Assembly: GCA_964622715.1 (NCBI GenBank)
Contig: CAZURR010000002.1
Location: forward strand, 29,896-93,895
DNA: 64,000 nt
Direction of reading: 5' to 3'
Source of the DNA: Hyphomicrobium_A sp964622715
Lineage (GTDB): Bacteria > Pseudomonadota > Alphaproteobacteria > Rhizobiales > Hyphomicrobiaceae
Shown here: positions 46,496-55,837 of the stretch, piece after piece
Layout: the number at the start of each line of letters is the position of its first letter
How positions within the stretch are numbered: position 1 is the stretch's first letter
Notes under the pieces: model-generated
Seen by the model: the letters and a program-made list of their open reading frames with translations, nothing else
What the model was told of the DNA's origin: nothing
The model's database searches: none
Translations under genes and position numbers: made by a program

Positions 46496-49400
46496 TCAGT
46501 GAAAGTCTCGCGACTTTGGAATGACGCGCTCGTTGCGCGGATGACCGGCCCAGCGCGGATGCGCCGGACTGCGCGCCGACCCCGGATCGGGGCGTAGCAC
46601 CTCGTCCGCGTTGGCGACGGGTACTTTCATGCTGTCAGCGTGCTCTGAAAGGAGTGCAAGCCAATCGCTGCGATCCTCCAGCTTTGCCGTGACCACGTGG
46701 ATGATGTCCTCGTGACGCTGAATACGCCCGTGGATGATGATAAGGCGCGCGCCCATCACCACCTTGCGGAAACGTTCCAATGTCTTCGGCCAGACAACGG
46801 TATTGGCTATGCCGGTCTCGTCCTCGAGCGTCATGAACACAATGCCCTTGGCCGAGCCCGGCCGCTGTCGTACGAGCACGACGCCGGCGACGGAGACAAA
46901 TGCGCCATCCTTTGTGTCACGCAACTCGTCACAGGTCCGCACGCGCCGAGCGTTGAGCCTTTCGCGCAGAAAACTCATGGGGTGTGCTTTGAGAGAGAGC
47001 TTGAGCGTCTGGTAGTCGTTGACGACGTGCTCTGAGAGCGGCATCACAGGCAACGTAACGTTGGGCTCGGGCCCCACCTCGCGCGTCTCGTTCCAGGTGA
47101 AGAGCGGCAATGGCTCACCCGCGTTGAGCGCTTTGACCTCCCACAAAGCCTGGCGGCGATCGAGTTTCATGGAGCGGAAGGCATCGGCGGCTGCCAGCTT
47201 TTCCAAGGTCGAAAGCTTTACGCCTGCACGCATCCACAAATCGTGCACATCGCGAAATGGCCGGTGCGCAGCGCGGAGCTTGTTGGCCTCCTCCTCCTGA
47301 AGTCCGTCGATCTGGCGCAGGCCAAGGCGCAAGGCCGGGCCGCCATCTGAACCGCCTGCCTCAAGCGTGCAATCCCACTCCGAGATGTTCACGTCGGCGC
47401 TGAGCGCCTCCACGCCATGCTCGCGCGCATCGCGCACGATCTGCGCCGGTGCGTAAAAGCCCATGGGCTGCGAGTTGAGAAGTGCCGCCGCAAACACCGC
47501 CGGATAGTGGCACTTGATCCAAGCGGAGACGTAGACGAGGAGAGCGAAGCTCGCTGCGTGGCTCTCAGGAAACCCGTACTCGCCGAAACCCTTGATCTGA
47601 TTGAAGCAGCGCTGCGAAAACTCCTCGCTGTAACCGCGCGCGACCATGGATGAGACCATCTTCTTTTCAAGCAGCCCGATGGTGCCGCGACGGCGGAAGG
47701 TGGCCATGGCCTTTCTGAGCTCGTTGACCTCGGCGTCAGAAAAGCGCGCCGCCACCATCGCGATGCGCATAGCCTGCTCTTGGAAGAGCGGCACGCCCTT
47801 GGTCTTGCCGAGAATGTCTTTGAGCTCGTCGGCAGGCCCGTGCTCCGGCGCAGGCGAGGGATAATGCTCGCGCTCTACGCCTGAGCGGCGGCGCAGATAG
47901 GGGTGCACCATGTCGCCCTGGATAGGACCAGGACGCACAATCGCCACCTCTATGACGAGGTCGTAGAAGGTGCGCGGGCGCAAGCGCGGTAGCATGTTCA
48001 TCTGCGCGCGACTTTCGACCTGGAAAACGCCAATCGAATCTGCTGCGCACAGCATGTCGTAAACAGCGGCGTCCTCGCGCGGGATGTTGGCGAGCGTCAA
48101 AGCCCGGCCGTAATGCGTATCGATGAGATCGAAAGCGCGGTGGATGCACGAAAGCATGCCAAGCCCGAGGACATCGACCTTCAATAGGCCCAGCGCGGCA
48201 ATATCGTCCTTGTCCCATTCGATGAAGGTGCGGTCTGCCATGGCCGCATTACCCACCGGCACGACCTCCACGAGCGGACCCCGCGTCAACACGAAGCCGC
48301 CGACGTGCTGGGAAAGGTGACGCGGAAAGCCCATCAACTCTTGGGTCAGCTCTAAGACGGTTGCGAGTAGGGGATCGCCTGGGTCGAGCCCGGCTTCACG
48401 CACATGCTTTTCCGGCAGCACGCCGCCTGAACGCGTGCCCCACACCATGCCGGCGAGAGCCGAGACAGTATCTTCCGATAGTCCCATCGCCTTGCCGACG
48501 TCGCGCACGGCAGAACGCGCGCGATAACTAATCACGGTGGCAGTGAGGCCTGCGCGATCACGGCCATAACGCGCGTAGATGTATTGGATCACCTCCTCGC
48601 GCCGCTCGTGCTCGAAATCGACATCGATGTCGGGCGGTTCCTTGCGCTCCGGCGAGATGAAGCGCTCAAACAGCAGATCGACCTCGGCCGGGTTCACGGC
48701 CGTGATGGCAAGGCAGTAGCAAACCGCGGAGTTGGCCGCCGAACCGCGCCCTTGGCACAGGATGTTGCGCGAGCGGGCAAAGTTGACGATGTCGTGCACG
48801 GTGAGGAAGTAGGGCGCGTAGTTCAACTGATCGATCAGCTCCAACTCGCGGGTGAGCGCTGCGTGCACCTTGTCGGGGATGCCCTTAGAAAAGCGCCAGC
48901 GCGCGCCTTCCCATGTTAGGTCCTCCAGATGCGATTGCGGGCTTTTGCCGGGCGGGATGGGTTCGTCGGGGTATTCGTAGACAAGTTCATCAAGCGAGAA
49001 GCGGCAGGCCTCCGCGATCTCAAGCGAGCGCTCAAGAGCCCATTCGTAGCCCTTGAAGAGGCGCGCCATCTCACTTGGGCGTTTCAAGTGCCGCTCGGCA
49101 TTGGCCTCAAGGCTGAAGCCCGCTTTGGCGATGGTGGTGCCTTCACGCACGCAACAGAGCACGTCCTGGAGAGGGCGGCGGTGCGACGCGTGATAGAGCA
49201 CGTCGCCGGTGGCAACGAGCGGCATGGCGCAACGCTCAGCAAGGGCGGCAAGCGCTGCGATGCGAGCGCGATCATCGCCGCGGTAAGTGTGGCTCGCCGC
49301 GAGATAAACGGGTGTGCCTTGAAGGACAGCCTTCACGCGGTGGAGATCTGCCTCAAAGCTTCTTTTCTTCTCAGCTTCATGTCCAGCGGGCTGCGGCTGC

Positions 49401-49888
49401 TCAGACGTTTCGCTGTGAGGTCGTTGCCGGGATGCGAAAGGGATGATCTCGGCGCTGCTGAGGCCGTCATGTTCGCAAGGCGTGACGTTCAGCGTACGCC
49501 AGTCCCAGTCTCCAGGCGCAAGAGCGATGAAGATCTGGCCCTCTGCGTGCTGTGCGACGTCGTCGAGAAAGAGCGTACATTCCCCCTTCTGCGCGCGCAG
49601 CTGACCGACTGAAAGCAGACGGCACAGACGGCCATAGGCTTTGCGGTCACGCGGCAAGCAGAGAAGGCTTGGCGCATCTTCAAGATCGAGGCGCGCACCG
49701 ACAATAAGCTTGAGACCGACCTCCTTGGCCGCTGTGTGCGTGCGTACGACACCGGCAAGGGTATTGCGATCGGTGACGGCGAGCGCGGTAAGGCCCAGCA
49801 CTTTCGCCTGCGCGACAAACTCCTCGCCGTGCGAGGCTCCGCGCAGAAACGAGAAGTTGGTCGTGACCTGCAGCTCGGCATACGCCAC
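46496..49888 (-). CDS. dnaE2: Error-prone DNA polymerase (C-family)
   Basis: DnaE2 is a DnaE paralogue for mutagenic translesion synthesis, working with ImuA and ImuB. The PHP domain starts YAELQVTTNFSFLRGASHGEEFV; the polymerase core has the catalytic motif PDIDVDFEHERREEVIQYIY and VGGFVLTRGPL, and the OB-fold lies near the C-terminus (GIVFMTLEDETGIANTVVWP). GTG 49888, 11 bases past the imuB stop, gives 1130 aa, normal for DnaE2; the frame open to 50149 overlaps imuB. No beta-clamp motif was identified with certainty. Confidence 0.93.
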   Translation of the reverse strand: MAYAELQVTTNFSFLRGASHGEEFVAQAKVLGLTALAVTDRNTLAGVVRTHTAAKEVGLKLIVGARLDLEDAPSLLCLPRDRKAYGRLCRLLSVGQLRAQKGECTLFLDDVAQHAEGQIFIALAPGDWDWRTLNVTPCEHDGLSSAEIIPFASRQRPHSETSEQPQPAGHEAEKKRSFEADLHRVKAVLQGTPVYLAASHTYRGDDRARIAALAALAERCAMPLVATGDVLYHASHRRPLQDVLCCVREGTTIAKAGFSLEANAERHLKRPSEMARLFKGYEWALERSLEIAEACRFSLDELVYEYPDEPIPPGKSPQSHLEDLTWEGARWRFSKGIPDKVHAALTRELELIDQLNYAPYFLTVHDIVNFARSRNILCQGRGSAANSAVCYCLAITAVNPAEVDLLFERFISPERKEPPDIDVDFEHERREEVIQYIYARYGRDRAGLTATVISYRARSAVRDVGKAMGLSEDTVSALAGMVWGTRSGGVLPEKHVREAGLDPGDPLLATVLELTQELMGFPRHLSQHVGGFVLTRGPLVEVVPVGNAAMADRTFIEWDKDDIAALGLLKVDVLGLGMLSCIHRAFDLIDTHYGRALTLANIPREDAAVYDMLCAADSIGVFQVESRAQMNMLPRLRPRTFYDLVIEVAIVRPGPIQGDMVHPYLRRRSGVEREHYPSPAPEHGPADELKDILGKTKGVPLFQEQAMRIAMVAARFSDAEVNELRKAMATFRRRGTIGLLEKKMVSSMVARGYSEEFSQRCFNQIKGFGEYGFPESHAASFALLVYVSAWIKCHYPAVFAAALLNSQPMGFYAPAQIVRDAREHGVEALSADVNISEWDCTLEAGGSDGGPALRLGLRQIDGLQEEEANKLRAAHRPFRDVHDLWMRAGVKLSTLEKLAAADAFRSMKLDRRQALWEVKALNAGEPLPLFTWNETREVGPEPNVTLPVMPLSEHVVNDYQTLKLSLKAHPMSFLRERLNARRVRTCDELRDTKDGAFVSVAGVVLVRQRPGSAKGIVFMTLEDETGIANTVVWPKTLERFRKVVMGARLIIIHGRIQRHEDIIHVVTAKLEDRSDWLALLSEHADSMKVPVANADEVLRPDPGSARSPAHPRWAGHPRNERVIPKSRDFH

Positions 49889-49898
49889 AGCACCACCA

Positions 49899-51449
49899 TC
49901 ACCCAAACAGCCCGTGCACGAACCAGCGCGGCGGTGCCTCATCGCTATTGTAGAACCCCTCGCGAAATACCCAGTAGCCTGCACCGGCTTCGTCCTCGAT
50001 GCGGTAGTAGTCGCGCGTGCGGCTTTTCTCGGCCGCAATCTCGCGCCACCACTCTGGCGCAAGGCGCTCAGGGCCTTGCGCGCGCACGACTCGGTGTTCG
50101 ACCCGGCGCCAAGTGAAGCGCGCCGGCGGGCCCTCGGGGATGTCAGCAATCACGCGTATGGGCTCAGGAGCGGTGAGCAAGAATGGCGGGCGCGTCGGCC
50201 CGGGCCGGGCCGGGCCCGCGGCCTCTTTCTTGCGCGTGCTCTGCGAAAGCGCCGGGGTGCGGACTTCGGCCCGCTCCGGGATGTGGCTAGCACGCGCATT
50301 AAGACGGCTCACGCGGGCGCCCCCTAACCGGTTCGTGAGGCGATCGACGAGCAGAGCAGGATTGGCGCGCGCTGCGCTATCGAGGCGCGGCCCCAACGCT
50401 GCCTGATGCGCGTCTCTGCGTTCCACGCGCTCAGCTGCAAGCACCAGCACGTCGACTCCGAAACCCGCATCGAAGGCCCCGAGCTTCTCTTTAAGAAGCG
50501 CCATCAGATGCTCGGGCTCACGGCAAGGAAAGCTCATGCCGGTGAACACATCCGCGACCGTTCCGTCGGCACGGTAGAGCGAAAGACAGATGCGGCGAGC
50601 ACCCAGCCCGCGCGCATCGAGCACCGCGCACAGCTCAGTTGCAAGTTGTGCCGTCTCAGCTTCCAAAACTTCGGCAGAAATGAGCGGATCGGGCCACGAG
50701 CGCTGCACGAAAAGTGCCGGCGGCTCAGCCAGCGGGCGGCAGGGTTCGGATTTGACCCCGAGAGCCTGGTCGAGACGGGCAAGGACCGCCTCTGCGGTCT
50801 CAGCGGAACGGAACCGGCGCTGAAGTGCTGCGCGCGGGAGGCGATAGAGCTGACCGATGCGGCGCAAGCCAAGCCGCTTCAAAAGCAGCGCGGTCCCTGG
50901 TGCAAGCCGCAAGGCCTCGACGGGAAGGGGCGCAAGGCCCGCTTCGGTTTCGCCCGGCGGCGCAATGGCGCGTGGGGCAGCGAAGCGAGCCAGGGCGTGC
51001 GCAGCGCCAAGCGTATCGGCGAGCCCGACCCGCGCCGTCAGCCCGAAGGCCGACAGCCGAGACAAAAGATCTTCGAGCAAGCGCTCTTCTCCGCCATAGA
51101 GATGCGCAACGCCTGTAATGTCGATCCATATGCCGTCGGGACCATCGATATTGCGGTTGGGGCCATAGCGGCCGCACCAGCGCGCAAGCTTCAATAGCGC
51201 GACGCGATCGCAGTGGGGCTCGGCGGGGCGCGAGGCAAGAGCGGGCAAGGCTGCGCGCGCATCGGTAAGCGCTTGTCCAACGCGCACGCCGTCGTCTGCC
51301 GCCTTAGCGTTGACGGCGGTGATGCGAATGCCATGGCTGCCGGATTCGACGAGCGCAAGGGCTGTGTCATCCAGCACGGCGGCCGGCGCGGCGCGGCGTA
51401 GCCGCTCGATCGGCCAAAGCGGAAACCATATGGAAACGATGCGTCTCAT
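49899..51449 (-). CDS. imuB: Y-family-like protein ImuB
   Basis: ImuB is a catalytically inactive Y-family polymerase relative that links the ImuA-ImuB-DnaE2 mutasome to the beta clamp. The N-terminus IVSIWFPLWPIERLRR and DGIWIDITGVAHLYGGEERLLEDL match the family; the usual palm acidic triad is not conserved. At 516 aa it is of ordinary length. Its start lies inside imuA, an 83-base overlap, and dnaE2 follows closely, so all three are one operon. Confidence 0.92.
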   Translation of the reverse strand: MRRIVSIWFPLWPIERLRRAAPAAVLDDTALALVESGSHGIRITAVNAKAADDGVRVGQALTDARAALPALASRPAEPHCDRVALLKLARWCGRYGPNRNIDGPDGIWIDITGVAHLYGGEERLLEDLLSRLSAFGLTARVGLADTLGAAHALARFAAPRAIAPPGETEAGLAPLPVEALRLAPGTALLLKRLGLRRIGQLYRLPRAALQRRFRSAETAEAVLARLDQALGVKSEPCRPLAEPPALFVQRSWPDPLISAEVLEAETAQLATELCAVLDARGLGARRICLSLYRADGTVADVFTGMSFPCREPEHLMALLKEKLGAFDAGFGVDVLVLAAERVERRDAHQAALGPRLDSAARANPALLVDRLTNRLGGARVSRLNARASHIPERAEVRTPALSQSTRKKEAAGPARPGPTRPPFLLTAPEPIRVIADIPEGPPARFTWRRVEHRVVRAQGPERLAPEWWREIAAEKSRTRDYYRIEDEAGAGYWVFREGFYNSDEAPPRWFVHGLFG

Positions 51450-52380
51450 TGGACCATTCCAGGATTAGTGACGAAGATTGCGGTGCGAACGCACCGTGGC
51501 GGCAACGTTTAAGCGAAACGGTATGACGGGATAGGCCGGGGGCGGCGCCCTCGAAGGGATGCGGTGCGCTTGTTCGCCCGCCGATGCGCCAGCGGGTTGC
51601 GGTGGCACCTGTTGGGGGAGTTCGCGGATCAGTGAGAAGGAGACATGGGATGCGGTGTGCTGCGGCCGCGAGACTCAGGCGCCGCGCGGGCGTCAGCTCC
51701 ACGTCTTTGAGCACACCAAGAACAAGCGCCACGCTTGCCGACTTTAATCCTTCCTCCATGGCCCAAAGCGCATCGCTAGCGCGCGCCGTCTCCACGAAGA
51801 GACAAGAGGACGGCTCAAGACCCAAAGAGGAAAGACCCGGCCCGTAGGGACTACCAAGCTCGCGAGCGAGAGCCGACGGCCAGCACCAGAGAACTTGCAC
51901 CGGTGTGCTGGATGCAGAAGCGCAAAGCCCGTGCAAGCGCCGCACGGTAAGCCGCAGCACAAAACCAAGTGCTGTGGCCCAATCGCCCATAACGGCACCG
52001 GCTTGGCGGCGCTCAGGCTTTACCTCGTGCAAGGCTCCCTGATCGAGGCCACCTCTCAGGTGGCGGTCGATCTCAGGAGCGCCCAGCGTCCACAACTGGG
52101 AAGACGATCGTGCGTGCGAGCGCGGTGCATCTGCCGGACATGCAGCGGGAGCTAAGGATGGAGGATGACCCTCGATGGCATGAATGCGCGCACGCAAGCT
52201 GTCCAGAAGGGCGGCCCGCGGAGCCCCTGCCTCCGGAACGACGAATAGGGGCTCGCCGTTCCGGTTTGGGCAAGACCGAAGCCCAGCATGAGACAAACTC
52301 AAACTTGGGTTCGGTCCCAATCGCGAGATCCGCCGTGGACGGGCGGACAGAGGGATGGGGGGTGAAGCCGCCTTGTCCAC
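51367..52380 (-). CDS. imuA: RecA-like protein ImuA
   Basis: ImuA is a RecA-related accessory of SOS mutagenesis. Residues 60-250 show the family start ALLDSLRARIHAIEG, then LWTLGAPEIDRHLRGGLDQGALHEV, VLWCWPSALARELGSPYGPGL and EEGLKSASVALVLG. GTG 52380 gives 337 aa, longer at the N-terminus than many ImuA proteins; TTG codons inside are possible later starts. A LexA box lies 53 bases upstream, so the operon should be DNA-damage induced. The 3' end overlaps imuB by 83 bases. Confidence 0.88.
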   Translation of the reverse strand: MDKAASPPIPLSARPRRISRLGPNPSLSLSHAGLRSCPNRNGEPLFVVPEAGAPRAALLDSLRARIHAIEGHPPSLAPAACPADAPRSHARSSSQLWTLGAPEIDRHLRGGLDQGALHEVKPERRQAGAVMGDWATALGFVLRLTVRRLHGLCASASSTPVQVLWCWPSALARELGSPYGPGLSSLGLEPSSCLFVETARASDALWAMEEGLKSASVALVLGVLKDVELTPARRLSLAAAAHRIPCLLLTDPRTPPTGATATRWRIGGRTSAPHPFEGAAPGLSRHTVSLKRCRHGAFAPQSSSLILEWSNETHRFHMVSALADRAATPRRAGRRAG

Positions 52381-52432
52381 GGGGAACGCTCTCGCAACAT
52401 CTGGGAAGGCAACGGCTTTTGCCGTCGCTCTT

Positions 52433-52447
52433 GTTCTTTTTTTGTTC
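52433..52447 (-). promoter_or_regulatory. LexA (SOS) box upstream of imuA
   Basis: GTTC-N7-GTTC, with a spacer of seven Ts, is the alphaproteobacterial LexA operator. It lies 53 bases before the imuA start in a 442-bp intergenic region. That interval (52381-52822) shows no convincing gene otherwise. Confidence 0.85.
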
Positions 52448-52822
52448 TAACTAGCTTTGAACTGAAGGTCAAGCACAAAAGAAGAACAAAATTGATCAGA
52501 TGTTCCGGAATGCGGCGCCTACGCGCACCTTCTCCCATGGCTACGGCAGGCCCTGCGGGAAGATGCAAAAAGGACGAGCACAACACAAAAACTTGTAAGA
52601 ACACCTCAAAGCGCCAAGCCCCCATCATCGCCAACCGATCTCATCGGTGCTCCCGCAACAACGCGACCAAACGGCAGAAAAAGCTCCGGAAACAGCAGCG
52701 CACGTACGATCCTGCTCCAAGTGTGACTCTCATGCTCTGCCGCTCAAAACGGGACTGATATATACGGCTCCCTTCACTTTCTTGGCGCAGACCTGATCGC
52801 GAACGAACCGGAGCCGTACCGC

Positions 52823-53824
52823 ATGTCCCCTATCAGTCTATTGAGTTCCTCTGTACTGGCGCGTGTAGCTGCACTTCTCGTGCTCGCAGCTCCAACCGCG
52901 GCCAGCGCGCAAGGCCTGATCGACTTCTTGTGGGGCGGCGGCTCCGAGTGGGGCGGTGGCCGCCAGACTGTCAGCTTTAGTCCGCGATACACACCCGGTC
53001 AGATCATCGTCAGCTTCGGCGATCGGCGCCTGTATCACATCAAGCGCAAGGGCCAAGCCACGAGCTATCCCATCGCCGTGCCGAGGGAGCAGAGCCGCTG
53101 GCAAGGAACCACGAAAGTCACGATGAAGCGTGCAAATCCATCTTGGCGGCCGACGGGAGAAATGCTGCGCGAAAATCCGCGCCTGCCGCGTTGGGTTCCC
53201 GGCGGCCATCCCATGAACCCGCTCGGTGTGCGCGCCCTTTACCTGGGATCGAGCACCTATCGTATTCACGGTACCGATGCCCCATGGACGATTGGCAAAG
53301 CCGTCTCCAAGGGCTGTATCCGCATGTATAACTCGGATGTTCTCGATCTCTATCCGCGCGTGAAGGTCGGAACGCGGGTGACCGTGACGTGGCAGCGCTT
53401 CAACACAAGCGCGATGACAGCAGCCTACGACGACCCGCCGCCCTATGAGCCGACCTACAAGAAGCGGGCGCGACCGGTAAAGCCCAAACGGCGCATCGTT
53501 CGCAACCAACCGCGGCAGCCCAAGAAATCGGCCCCCGCTACCGTTGCATCCAAGAAAGTAAAACCGGCCACCACCAAGACGGCGGAAAGGGCAAAGACCA
53601 CAAGCGTCAAGAAAGATACAAAGCCGGCCAAGACGGCGACCACCAATACGTACGCAGCGGACGCGATGAAGGCCGCGGCCAATGCCGAAAAGGCTGCGGA
53701 GAGCGCACGGAAGGCTGCAGAGCAAGCGATGAAGGCTGCAGAAGACGCCAAGAAGAAGGCCGCGGAGGCAAGGGCTGCTCGCGACGAGCGAGAGCCTAAG
53801 CCGGCCCAGAGCGCGACGCTTTAG
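52823..53824 (+). CDS. L,D-transpeptidase (YkuD) with Lys/Ala tail
   Basis: L,D-transpeptidases make 3-3 peptidoglycan crosslinks or attach proteins to peptidoglycan. A signal peptide (VLARVAALLVLAAPTAASAQ) is followed by the YkuD domain: RIHG (His149) and the catalytic SKGCIRM with Cys165. Residues about 210-333 are a Lys/Pro then Ala/Lys/Glu-rich tail with AAEQAMKAAEDAKKKAAEAR, likely helical and extended in the periplasm. The substrate type is unknown. It is divergent from imuA. Confidence 0.92.
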   Translation: MSPISLLSSSVLARVAALLVLAAPTAASAQGLIDFLWGGGSEWGGGRQTVSFSPRYTPGQIIVSFGDRRLYHIKRKGQATSYPIAVPREQSRWQGTTKVTMKRANPSWRPTGEMLRENPRLPRWVPGGHPMNPLGVRALYLGSSTYRIHGTDAPWTIGKAVSKGCIRMYNSDVLDLYPRVKVGTRVTVTWQRFNTSAMTAAYDDPPPYEPTYKKRARPVKPKRRIVRNQPRQPKKSAPATVASKKVKPATTKTAERAKTTSVKKDTKPAKTATTNTYAADAMKAAANAEKAAESARKAAEQAMKAAEDAKKKAAEARAARDEREPKPAQSATL

Positions 53825-53878
53825 AAAGACAAACAAGTGCGCCGGGTGTGCGCACTGATCGTCTGCATGGAAGTTCAA

Positions 53879-53909
53879 CGGGGCATCGGATCAACCGGTG
53901 CCCCGATTT
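53879..53909 (+). terminator. Probable terminator after the L,D-transpeptidase gene
   Basis: CGGGGCATCGG and CCGGTGCCCCG form an 11-bp stem with one mismatch and loop ATCAA, followed by ATTT. It lies 55 bases after the stop and 30 bases before the convergent znuA stop. Confidence 0.6.
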
Positions 53910-53938
53910 CTACATCTCGCCCTTCGTGAACCCGCCCC

Positions 53939-54892
53939 TTAAGTCCTGGCCTCAAGGCAGGATTTCAGGCCAGCCGCCAGATCGCGCATCAGCTCAAAAT
54001 AGAGATCCCGCCCTGCCGGTAGCATCATGCCAGAGGGATCGAGCGTGCCTGGGCGCGCCTTCGTGCCTTCCGTCACCGTGGTAATCAACCGAGGTTGGAA
54101 CAGGGGCTCAGCAAACACGCAAACCACATCGAGCGCACGGATCTTGCGGCGCAATTCGGTAAGGCGCTTGGCGCTTGGCGGCACTTGAGGGCTCACCGTG
54201 ATCGAGCCCACGGCGTCGACACCAAACCGCTTTCCGAAATACTGAAAGGCATCGTGGAAGACGATAATGGGCTTGTCCCGCACCGACTTCGTCTTTTCCT
54301 GAAGCTCTAGCGTCAGGGCATCGATATCGGCATTGAGTTGCGCTGCGTTGCGCTGGAGCTTAGCCGCATCGGCTGGCGAGAGCTCAGCCAGTATCTCTGC
54401 CATGTACGCGACGATCGCCTTGGCGTTGTCGGGATCAAGCCAGATGTGGCCGTCGATTGCGCCGTGGTGGCCGTCAGCTTCGCCAGCGCCCGAGTCTTCA
54501 TCGGACTCCGCGTGGTGCTCGAAGTTGCTGCTGTCGCGCACATCGAGCAGCTTGATTCCAGGCGCATCTTCTAAAGTGACGACACGTACGGTGTCCGGCA
54601 GAGCCTTGATGATTTTGCCGGTGAATGGCTCCACCGATTCGGAGACGCGAATAAAGACGTCTGAATTATTGATGGCGCGCGCGTGCGACGGCTTCAGCGA
54701 GAATGCGTGCGGAGATGCTGGCCCATCAACCAGCAGCTTTGGCGTCCCGATCCCTGTCATGAGCCGCGTAACGAGGGAGTGGATCGGCTTGGTCGTCACG
54801 ACGACGTTTAGATCGGCTGAAGCGGGTGACGCCGCCGCAAGCATCGCGACTCCGGCAAGGACCGCTGCCACATGGGATTTCAAACGCGCCAT
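53939..54892 (-). CDS. znuA: Zinc ABC transporter substrate-binding protein
   Basis: ZnuA captures zinc in the periplasm for ABC import. The 317-residue protein has a signal peptide (AAVLAGVAMLAAASPASA) and the family helix LVTRLMTGIGTPKLLVDGPASPHAFSLKPS with the zinc-binding His. A His/acid-rich loop (EHHAESDEDSGAGEADGHHG) and DGHIWLDPDNAKAIV follow, with IVFHDAFQYFGKRFGVDAV later. The permease and ATPase genes znuB and znuC are not adjacent. It faces away from a DUF1007 gene. Confidence 0.92.
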   Translation of the reverse strand: MARLKSHVAAVLAGVAMLAAASPASADLNVVVTTKPIHSLVTRLMTGIGTPKLLVDGPASPHAFSLKPSHARAINNSDVFIRVSESVEPFTGKIIKALPDTVRVVTLEDAPGIKLLDVRDSSNFEHHAESDEDSGAGEADGHHGAIDGHIWLDPDNAKAIVAYMAEILAELSPADAAKLQRNAAQLNADIDALTLELQEKTKSVRDKPIIVFHDAFQYFGKRFGVDAVGSITVSPQVPPSAKRLTELRRKIRALDVVCVFAEPLFQPRLITTVTEGTKARPGTLDPSGMMLPAGRDLYFELMRDLAAGLKSCLEART

Positions 54893-54909
54893 AGAGCTTG
54901 GGTTCCATT

Positions 54910-54919
54910 TGTGATAACA
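54910..54919. promoter_or_regulatory. Candidate Zur operator between znuA and the DUF1007 gene
   Basis: TGTGATAACA matches the palindromic Zur core TGTTATAACA at nine of ten positions, in the divergent znuA/DUF1007 promoter region. This is a single short match and a hypothesis only. Confidence 0.35.
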
Positions 54920-55083
54920 TCCAAAGCGGGCAAACTAGTTCGGCGGGCACCACCATGCAACCGCCACCTTCGTGCGTAACTTTCGGCGCGACCCGGGTAA
55001 TTTCCGCGCTGGAGCGCCGCAGGCAAGGCCTCTCTGTCAGAATTGGAGCAAGCTCCAGCCGGTTCTCAAAAAGGATTTTGAAC

Positions 55084-55743
55084 GTGCACGCACCAAGAAG
55101 CATCCTATCGGCATTTTCACTTGCGGCCGGGCTCGCCATGGGCGCGGCCGGTGCACTGGCGCACCCCCACGTGTGGGTGAGCGTCAAAGCGACGGTGCTC
55201 TATGAAAACGGCGCAATGTCCGGGCTGCAGCAGGCCTGGACCTTCGACGAGGCCTACACCACCACGGCCATCGAGGGGCTCGATACCAATGGCGATGGCA
55301 ACTACGACCGCAAGGAGCTGGAAGAGCTCGCCAAGGTCAATATCGATGGCCTGAAGGAGTTTGGCTACTTCACCTTTGCCAAGCTTGGTGACGGCGGTCT
55401 TACGTTCAACGAGCCCGTCGACTATTGGCTCGAATACGCTGGCGGCGTCCTCACATTGCATTTCAAGTTGCCGCTGGAAAAGCCCGTGCTCGCCGAGACC
55501 TCCGGGTTCACTTTCTCCGTATACGATCCAAGTTTCTTCATTGCCTTCGATCTTGCCAAGGACAATCCGGTTCAACTCGCCGCTGGTGCCCCGGCTGGCT
55601 GCAAAGCAGACGTCGCCATCCCGGCAAAAGATGCCGAAGATACGCAACGTCTGGGCGAAGCCTTCTTTCAAGAGCTCGGCGGTGGTGCCGACTACGGGGT
55701 CGCCATGGCCAAAACCATTGCGGTCAACTGCACGAAATCATAA
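55084..55743 (+). CDS. DUF1007 family secreted protein with EF-hand-like loop
   Basis: This DUF1007 protein (219 aa from GTG 55084, with AAAGG upstream) has a signal peptide ending ALAHPHVWVSVKA, the family hallmark HPHVWV. Residues around 60 contain a canonical EF-hand loop (DTNGDGNYDRKE). DUF1007 genes are often near zinc transport genes, and here the gene is divergent from znuA, so a zinc role is plausible; the function is not known. The frame runs upstream to 54898 but without conserved residues. Confidence 0.82.
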   Translation: MHAPRSILSAFSLAAGLAMGAAGALAHPHVWVSVKATVLYENGAMSGLQQAWTFDEAYTTTAIEGLDTNGDGNYDRKELEELAKVNIDGLKEFGYFTFAKLGDGGLTFNEPVDYWLEYAGGVLTLHFKLPLEKPVLAETSGFTFSVYDPSFFIAFDLAKDNPVQLAAGAPAGCKADVAIPAKDAEDTQRLGEAFFQELGGGADYGVAMAKTIAVNCTKS

Positions 55744-55837
55744 TCGCAACGCGCAATATTGGCGCGGTTTGAACGGCAGTTAACCACCTATGCAGTCGCG
55801 CACGCTCGTCGGCAAAGGCTCGCCCTAGATTGCGGGC

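Noticed and set aside
52492..52758. 88-codon plus-strand frame near the LexA box
   Set aside because: Low-complexity basic sequence with no domain and no good ribosome-binding site; it lies in the imuA/L,D-transpeptidase promoter region.
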